This document shows positions 59,613-64,000 of a stretch of DNA of 64,000 nucleotides, piece after piece. The position numbers and the translations under genes were made by a program. How positions within the stretch are numbered: position 1 is the stretch's first letter; each line of letters starts with the position of its first letter. The stretch is from Haloechinothrix alba (GTDB lineage: Bacteria > Actinomycetota > Actinomycetes > Mycobacteriales > Pseudonocardiaceae). The stretch is from NCBI RefSeq assembly GCF_900188115.1, contig NZ_FZNW01000005.1, forward strand, positions 62,001 through 126,000. The letters are read 5' to 3'. The notes under the pieces were generated by a model. That model did no database searches, was not told where the DNA came from, and worked only from the letters and a program-made list of their open reading frames with translations.

Positions 59613-61154
59613 TCATACCCGGACGCGACCCAGCGTCTCGGTGACCGCGGGAAGGGCTCGTTCCCTGTCGGCCGTGGACAGCCCGATGCGCGTACGCCGG
59701 TCCACGAGGTCGGACTCGTCAAGCGCGCCCTCGTGCCGGAGCCCGAACAGCAACTCCGCCCGGGTAACCGGGATGCCGTCGGCGATCGGTTCCGCCGCGC
59801 CCGGCTCGCAGGCGGCCCCGTCCAGCACCGCGGCGGCCTCCGTCCCGTACCGGCGCACGAGCCGGTCCGGCGCGTCCACCCCGGCGAGCTCCGCACGGTT
59901 GCCTGCCCCGACCAGCGGCAGCCGCCTCGTCCGGCACGGCCCGGCCATCACCCCGCTGCGTGCCAGCGCGGCATCCAGCGCGTCCTCGGCCATCCTGCGG
60001 TAGGTGGTCAGCTTCCCGCCGACCACGGTGACCAGCCCGTCCGGCGCGGTGAGCACGGCATGCTCACGCGAGACGTCCGCGGAGCGCCCGTTCCCGGAGT
60101 CCAGCAGCGGCCGCAGCCCCGAGTACGTACCGAGCACGTCCCGCCGGGTCAGCGGGGCACGCAACGCCGTACTGATGGTCTCGAGCAGGAAGTCGATCTC
60201 GGACTCCGAGGCCCGCGGTACGTCGGGGATCTCGCCGCTGGTCTCCTCGTCGGTGAGCCCGACGTACACGCGGTCGTCGCTCGCCGGCAAGGCGAACACG
60301 AACCGGTTGCGCTCGCCGGGAACGGGCGTCATCAGACCGGAGGCGAGCTCACCGAAGGCCTCGCGGGGCAGCACCAGGTGCGTCCCCCTGCTCGGCCGCA
60401 ACGACACGCCGGGCGCGAGCCCGCCTGCCCACACCCCGGTCGCGTTGACGACCATGCGGGCGTCGACCTGCGTGGCCTCGCCGGTCAGCTGGTCACGCAG
60501 CACGGCGCCGCCGCCGGTGACGTCCTCGGCCGCGCACCGCGTCAGCACCCGGGCGCCGTGCGCCGCCGCGGTGCGCGCGAGCGCGACCACCAGCCGCGCG
60601 TCGTCGGTGAGCTGGCCGTCCCAGCCGAGCAGGCCGCCGCGCAGCCCCTCGGCACGCACCGTCGGTGCCAGCCGCTGCACCTCGGCGCGTGTCACCCGGC
60701 GCGACCGCGGTAGCGACTGGTGCGAGGTGCGCGCCGAGAGACGCAGCAGGTCGCCCGCGGCGAAGCCGGCACGTACGAGCGCGGCTGCCGACCCGCTCAC
60801 CCGCGGCAGCAGCGGCACCAGCTGCGGCAACGGGCGGACGAGGTGCGGGGCCGTCCTGGTCAGCAGGATGCCGCGCTCCACGGCGCTCTCGTGGGCGATG
60901 CCGACACTGCCGGAGGCGAGGTAGCGCAGCCCGCCGTGCACGAGCTTCGAGCTCCACCTGCTGGTACCGAAGGCCACGTCGTGCTTCTCGGCGAGCACGA
61001 CCGACAGCCCGCGACTGGCGGCGTCGAGCGCCACCCCGGTACCGGTGACCCCGCCGCCGATGACGAGCACGTCGACGGGGGACTCGCGGGGAAGCTCCGC
61101 GAGCTCGCGCGCGCGGCGCGCGGCGTTCAACGAGGACGGATGCGTGCCGCTCAT
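59613..61154 (-). CDS. glpD: Glycerol-3-phosphate dehydrogenase (FAD)
   Basis: A 513-residue protein. The FAD motif is VDVLVIGGGVTGTGVALDAASRGLSVVLAE near residue 30, followed by the GlpD signature FGTSRWSSKLVHGGLRYL. The C-terminal VTVVGGKLTTYRRMAEDAL is also diagnostic. A helical C-terminal domain completes the fold. It oxidises sn-glycerol-3-phosphate to DHAP and feeds electrons to the quinone pool. It starts by ATGA overlap with the TetR gene. Same order as mycobacterial Rv2249c (glpD1). Confidence 0.95.
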   Translation of the reverse strand: MSGTHPSSLNAARRARELAELPRESPVDVLVIGGGVTGTGVALDAASRGLSVVLAEKHDVAFGTSRWSSKLVHGGLRYLASGSVGIAHESAVERGILLTRTAPHLVRPLPQLVPLLPRVSGSAAALVRAGFAAGDLLRLSARTSHQSLPRSRRVTRAEVQRLAPTVRAEGLRGGLLGWDGQLTDDARLVVALARTAAAHGARVLTRCAAEDVTGGGAVLRDQLTGEATQVDARMVVNATGVWAGGLAPGVSLRPSRGTHLVLPREAFGELASGLMTPVPGERNRFVFALPASDDRVYVGLTDEETSGEIPDVPRASESEIDFLLETISTALRAPLTRRDVLGTYSGLRPLLDSGNGRSADVSREHAVLTAPDGLVTVVGGKLTTYRRMAEDALDAALARSGVMAGPCRTRRLPLVGAGNRAELAGVDAPDRLVRRYGTEAAAVLDGAACEPGAAEPIADGIPVTRAELLFGLRHEGALDESDLVDRRTRIGLSTADRERALPAVTETLGRVRV

Positions 61155-61801
61155 GGCTTCAGGTACCTCGCAAGCAACTCGCGAAGCTCGCCGTCCAGGG
61201 CGTCCAGCCGCGCGCTCTCGCTCGTCGGTGCGTTGTCGGCGAACGCGGGGCCGGTCAGCGCGAACGACCACGCGGTAAGCAGCAGCGACTGCGCCTGGGT
61301 CTCGACGTCGGCCGCACGGACCGAGCCGTCCGCGACACCGGCACGCAGACCGCGCTCGATCAGCTCGAGCTGCTGGTCGGTGTTGCGGCCGCGCCGCTGC
61401 AACAGGTACGGCAGCAGGAAGTCGGGGTCGAGCTCGATGATCTTGCGCATCAGCGGATGGGCCCGGCTCTGCCGGACGATGCGCACGATCCCCTCCACGA
61501 GGCGCTCGCGGGCCGAGTCCGCGGGTATGTCGAACACCCCGTCTGCCAGCGTGCTCCACTCGCGCGTCATCAGTGCCGCGACGACCTCACGCACGCTGCG
61601 CCACCGCCGGTACAGCGTCGCCCGCGACACCCCGGCCGCCCGGCCGATCTCGGCCATGGTCATCCGGCGCAGGCCGATGGCCAGCAACAGCTCGTAGGCG
61701 GCATCGAGGATGTGCTCCTCATCGATCGCGTTGGCCGCCCGCAGCCCGGCCCCACCGCTGTCCGGCTGACGTAGCGCCTGGCTGTTATGCTGAGACATCA
61801 T
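61151..61801 (-). CDS. TetR family regulator (Rv2250c-like)
   Basis: A 216-residue protein. The helix-turn-helix is ILDAAYELLLAIGLRRMTMAEIGRAAGVSRATLYRRWRSVREVVAALM, followed by a helical ligand domain. Starts at 61801 or 61798 are both possible; there is almost no room for a leader. It is divergent from the flavoprotein gene and coupled to glpD, as in the mycobacterial Rv2249c-Rv2252 block, so it probably controls both transcripts. Confidence 0.9.
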   Translation of the reverse strand: MMSQHNSQALRQPDSGGAGLRAANAIDEEHILDAAYELLLAIGLRRMTMAEIGRAAGVSRATLYRRWRSVREVVAALMTREWSTLADGVFDIPADSARERLVEGIVRIVRQSRAHPLMRKIIELDPDFLLPYLLQRRGRNTDQQLELIERGLRAGVADGSVRAADVETQAQSLLLTAWSFALTGPAFADNAPTSESARLDALDGELRELLARYLKP

Positions 61802-61815
61802 ACGTAAAAGTGTAT
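61800..61815. promoter_or_regulatory. Inverted repeat between tetR and the flavoprotein gene
   Basis: ATAC-N8-GTAT is centred in the 50-bp divergent gap and overlaps the TetR start codon. TCATAC and GTATCA extend it with one mismatch. It is an AT-rich spot in GC-rich sequence, suited to an autoregulatory operator and -10 region. Confidence 0.4.
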
Positions 61816-61851
61816 CAGCACGTTACCGGCCGACACACCCGCGAGGTCCCC

Positions 61852-63459
61852 GTGAGCGAGTCCGATCTCCCCGTCGTGGACATGCACCCCTACCGCTGGG
61901 GTGACCCTTCCCGCCCAGCCGAGCTACCCGAGGCCGTACGCACCGCGCTCACCCACCTCGGGGCACGCGAGCCCGCGGGCGAGCCGGCCGAACCGGACGA
62001 GATCGCCGTACCGCCGGTCCGGCTCACCGACCGGGCCATCGCGAAGCTGGAGGACGTGGTGGGGCGCGACCACGTGCGCACCGACAGCGCGACGCGGGTC
62101 GGGCACACCCGCGGATGGTCCACCCCCGACCTGCTCAAGCTGCGGTCCGGGGACGCGGCGGACGCACCGGACGCCGTGGTCGGCCCCGCCGACCACGAGC
62201 AGGTCCTGTCCCTGCTCCAGGTGTGCACCGAGCACCGGATCGCCGTCGTCCCGTTCAGCGGCGGGACGTCCGTGGTCGGCGGGCTCACGCCCCGGCGGGA
62301 CAGGTTCAACGGGGTGATCACGCTGGATCTGGGCCGGATGGACCGGCTCACCGCCATCGACGAGACCTCCCGGACGGCCACGCTGCAGGCAGGCGTGCGC
62401 GGCCCGCACGCCGAGCGGCTGCTCGCCGCGCACGGGTTCACGCTCGGGCACTTCCCGCAGTCCTTCGAGGGGGCCAGCATCGGCGGGTATGCCGCCACCC
62501 GTTCGGCCGGGCAGGCCTCCGCCGGGTACGGCCGGTTCGACGAGATGGTCGTGGGCATGACCCTGGCCACCCCGCAAGGCACCATCGAGCTCGGCAGCGC
62601 CCCGATGTCCGCCGCCGGACCCGACCTGCGCCAGCTCGTGCTCGGCTCGGAAGGAACCCTCGGCGTGATCACCTCCGTGACCGTGCGGGTACGCCCCGCA
62701 CCGGCCGAGCGTGTCTACGAGGGATGGCAGTTCGACTCCTTCGAGGCGGGCTCGGACGCGCTGCGCGCGCTCGCCCAGGACGGGCCGCTGCCGACGGTGC
62801 TGCGGCTGTCGGACGAGGCCGAGACCAGCGTCAACCTCGCCGACCCGGCACGCGGCCTCGGAAGCGGGGCCGACGGGTGCCTGGCCGTGGCCGGCTACGA
62901 GGGCACCGCCGACGGGGTCGCGGCGAACCGCGCGGCTGCCGCCGAGATGCTGCGCGCCGCAGGCGGGCGCCCGCTCGGCACCGAACCCGGCGAGGCGTGG
63001 CGCGCGGGCCGGTACCGCGCCCCGTACCTGCGCGACCCGCTGCTCGACGCGGGTGCCCTTGTCGAGACGCTGGAAACCGCCACCTTCTGGTCCAACCTGC
63101 ACCGGTTGCGTCACGCGGTGACCGAGGCCGTGCGCGCCGAGCTCGAGGCCGCGGGCACCCCGGCGCTCGTGCTGTGCCACATCTCGCACGTCTACGAGAC
63201 CGGGGCCTCGCTGTACTTCACCGTGGTCTGCGCCCAGGCAGACGACCCTGTCGCGCAGTGGTCCGCCGCCAAGGCCGCGGCGAACGAGGCGATCCGCTCC
63301 GCGGGCGGGACGATCACCCACCATCACGGGGTCGGGATCGACCACAGGGAAAGCTACGCCGAGGAGGTCGGCGAGCCTGCCGTCGAGGCGCTGCGCGCTG
63401 CGAAGCGGGCGCTGGACCCCGCAGGCATCCTCAATCCCGGCGTGCTCCTCTCCCCGTAG
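61852..63459 (+). CDS. FAD-linked oxidase, alkyl-DHAP synthase-like (Rv2251-like)
   Basis: A 535-residue protein. The PCMH-type FAD-binding domain (about residues 90-280) shows VVGPADHEQVLSLLQVCTEHRIAVVPFSGGTSVVGGL, ATLQAGVRGPHAERLL, GHFPQSFEGASIGGYAATRSAGQASAGYGRFDEMVVGM and LVLGSEGTLGVIT. The C-terminal domain has the His cluster TITHHHGVGIDHR and ends ALDPAGILNPGVLL. This matches alkyldihydroxyacetonephosphate-synthase-like flavoproteins, which in animals make ether lipids. In bacteria the role is unproven. GTG 61852 follows GAGG. Confidence 0.9.
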   Translation: MSESDLPVVDMHPYRWGDPSRPAELPEAVRTALTHLGAREPAGEPAEPDEIAVPPVRLTDRAIAKLEDVVGRDHVRTDSATRVGHTRGWSTPDLLKLRSGDAADAPDAVVGPADHEQVLSLLQVCTEHRIAVVPFSGGTSVVGGLTPRRDRFNGVITLDLGRMDRLTAIDETSRTATLQAGVRGPHAERLLAAHGFTLGHFPQSFEGASIGGYAATRSAGQASAGYGRFDEMVVGMTLATPQGTIELGSAPMSAAGPDLRQLVLGSEGTLGVITSVTVRVRPAPAERVYEGWQFDSFEAGSDALRALAQDGPLPTVLRLSDEAETSVNLADPARGLGSGADGCLAVAGYEGTADGVAANRAAAAEMLRAAGGRPLGTEPGEAWRAGRYRAPYLRDPLLDAGALVETLETATFWSNLHRLRHAVTEAVRAELEAAGTPALVLCHISHVYETGASLYFTVVCAQADDPVAQWSAAKAAANEAIRSAGGTITHHHGVGIDHRESYAEEVGEPAVEALRAAKRALDPAGILNPGVLLSP

Positions 63460-63504
63460 CATGAACGCCGCTGACGACCAGACCACTAGAGGATGAGGGC
63501 TGCG

Positions 63505-64000
63505 ATGCGCAGGTACACAGCGCTGATCAACCCGATCGCGGGCGGCGGCCACGCGGCCGAGCGACTGGGCCCGGTGACCCGGCTGCTCGAGCAGTGGGGC
63601 GCATCGGTCACCGTCGAGGAGACCCGCGGCCGCGAGCACGCGATATCGGCCGCGGAGCAAGCCGCGGCCCGGGGTGATGTGGTGCTGGCCGCCGGCGGCG
63701 ACGGGCTGGTGCGCGACGTAGCGGGCGGCGTGGTCACCACCGAAGGGACGCTGGGGATCGTGCCATCCGGGCGGGGCAACGACCTCGCCCGCGCGCTCGC
63801 CCTGCCGGAGGAGCCCACCGAGCTCGCGCGGTTGCTGTTCGATGGGCAGGTACGGCAGATCGATGTCCTCGAAGTGGGCGGCGTGATCGTGCCGGGCAAC
63901 GTCTACGCGGGCATCGACGCCGCGGCCACCTCGATCATCAACGGGAGCAGGTGGGTACCCGCCGGACTGCTGTACCGGCTCGCACCCGTACGCGCGATCC
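63505..64000 (+). CDS. Diacylglycerol kinase family lipid kinase (Rv2252-like), 5' part
   Basis: 165 residues are visible before the window ends. YTALINPIAGGGHAAERLGPVTRLLEQWGASVTVEET opens the fold, and VVLAAGGDGLVRDVAGGVV is the GGDG loop. LGIVPSGRGNDLARALALP and IDVLEVGGVIVPGNVYAGIDAAA follow. The ATG at 63505 has GAGG in range; ATG 63493 is an in-frame alternative. The mycobacterial neighbour in the same place, Rv2252, phosphorylates diacylglycerol and is linked to phosphatidylinositol mannoside synthesis. It lies 45 nt behind the flavoprotein gene. Confidence 0.92.
   Translation, partial: MRRYTALINPIAGGGHAAERLGPVTRLLEQWGASVTVEETRGREHAISAAEQAAARGDVVLAAGGDGLVRDVAGGVVTTEGTLGIVPSGRGNDLARALALPEEPTELARLLFDGQVRQIDVLEVGGVIVPGNVYAGIDAAATSIINGSRWVPAGLLYRLAPVRAI

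Noticed and set aside
1-64000. CRISPR arrays, insertion sequences, integrases or phage genes
   Set aside because: I saw no regularly spaced direct repeats, transposase or integrase motifs. The repeats present are isolated palindromes.

Overview
The window is high-GC actinobacterial DNA, most likely from a member of the Pseudonocardiaceae. The evidence is the pervasive G/C in third codon positions, frequent GTG starts and ATGA/GTGA gene overlaps. There is also an XRE/DUF5753 regulator paired with a DUF397 protein, a PknG-GlnH-GlnX operon, a tRNA Glu-Asp-Phe cluster, a 6C-like RNA, and a glpD/TetR/flavoprotein/lipid-kinase block arranged as in mycobacteria. The family assignment is inference; I could not run a similarity search.

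Layout, 1-13.1 kb: A truncated GNAT gene is followed by a sodium:solute symporter with its DUF4212 small subunit on the minus strand. An AT-richer island then runs from about 3.1 to 8.6 kb. It holds an IclR regulator facing a four-gene minus-strand operon: a Tat-exported amidohydrolase-like protein, a secreted protein of unknown family, a secreted type-1 copper protein and a small cytoplasmic protein. A 15-bp palindrome overlaps the likely promoter of that operon. A second symporter operon follows, translationally coupled to a LytS-type kinase and next to a LytTR response regulator.

13.1-34.4 kb: This is a mosaic of small units. They include a HAD phosphatase, a MocR regulator with palindromic sites, a methyltransferase, a decayed alpha/beta hydrolase and a Tm-1-like/TIM-barrel/SRPBCC catabolic operon. 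A WXG-like/DUF1023/lipoprotein operon follows, then a large secreted beta-helix protein with cell-wall-binding repeats. After these come an EamA exporter, a PIN-toxin remnant, a methyltransferase, a LuxR regulator and the DUF397/XRE module.

34.4-49.4 kb: Mostly metabolic and stress genes. They include a Tat-exported FAD amine-oxidase-like enzyme, a TetR regulator, a lipase-maturation-factor homologue, an F420-dependent reductase-like protein, a lipid kinase and a universal stress protein. A cupin, an FprA-type ferredoxin reductase, two coupled secreted proteins, an Na+/H+ antiporter and EgtB complete the stretch.

49.4-64 kb: This is the most conserved part. It holds three tRNAs, a candidate 6C RNA, a cold-shock protein, a perfect Crp-type site and a PaaI-type thioesterase. 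Next come the amino-acid-sensing operon glnX-glnH-pknG, the metal genes csoR and cutA, and an SDR with a KstR-like site. The window ends with glpD-tetR divergent from an alkyl-DHAP-synthase-like flavoprotein and a lipid kinase that runs off the edge.

Three 55-bp palindromic elements (13.1, 17.1 and 52.8 kb) each sit between convergent genes; two of them are copies of one family. The best candidates for undescribed biology are the IclR/amidohydrolase/cupredoxin island and the WXG/DUF1023/lipoprotein unit.
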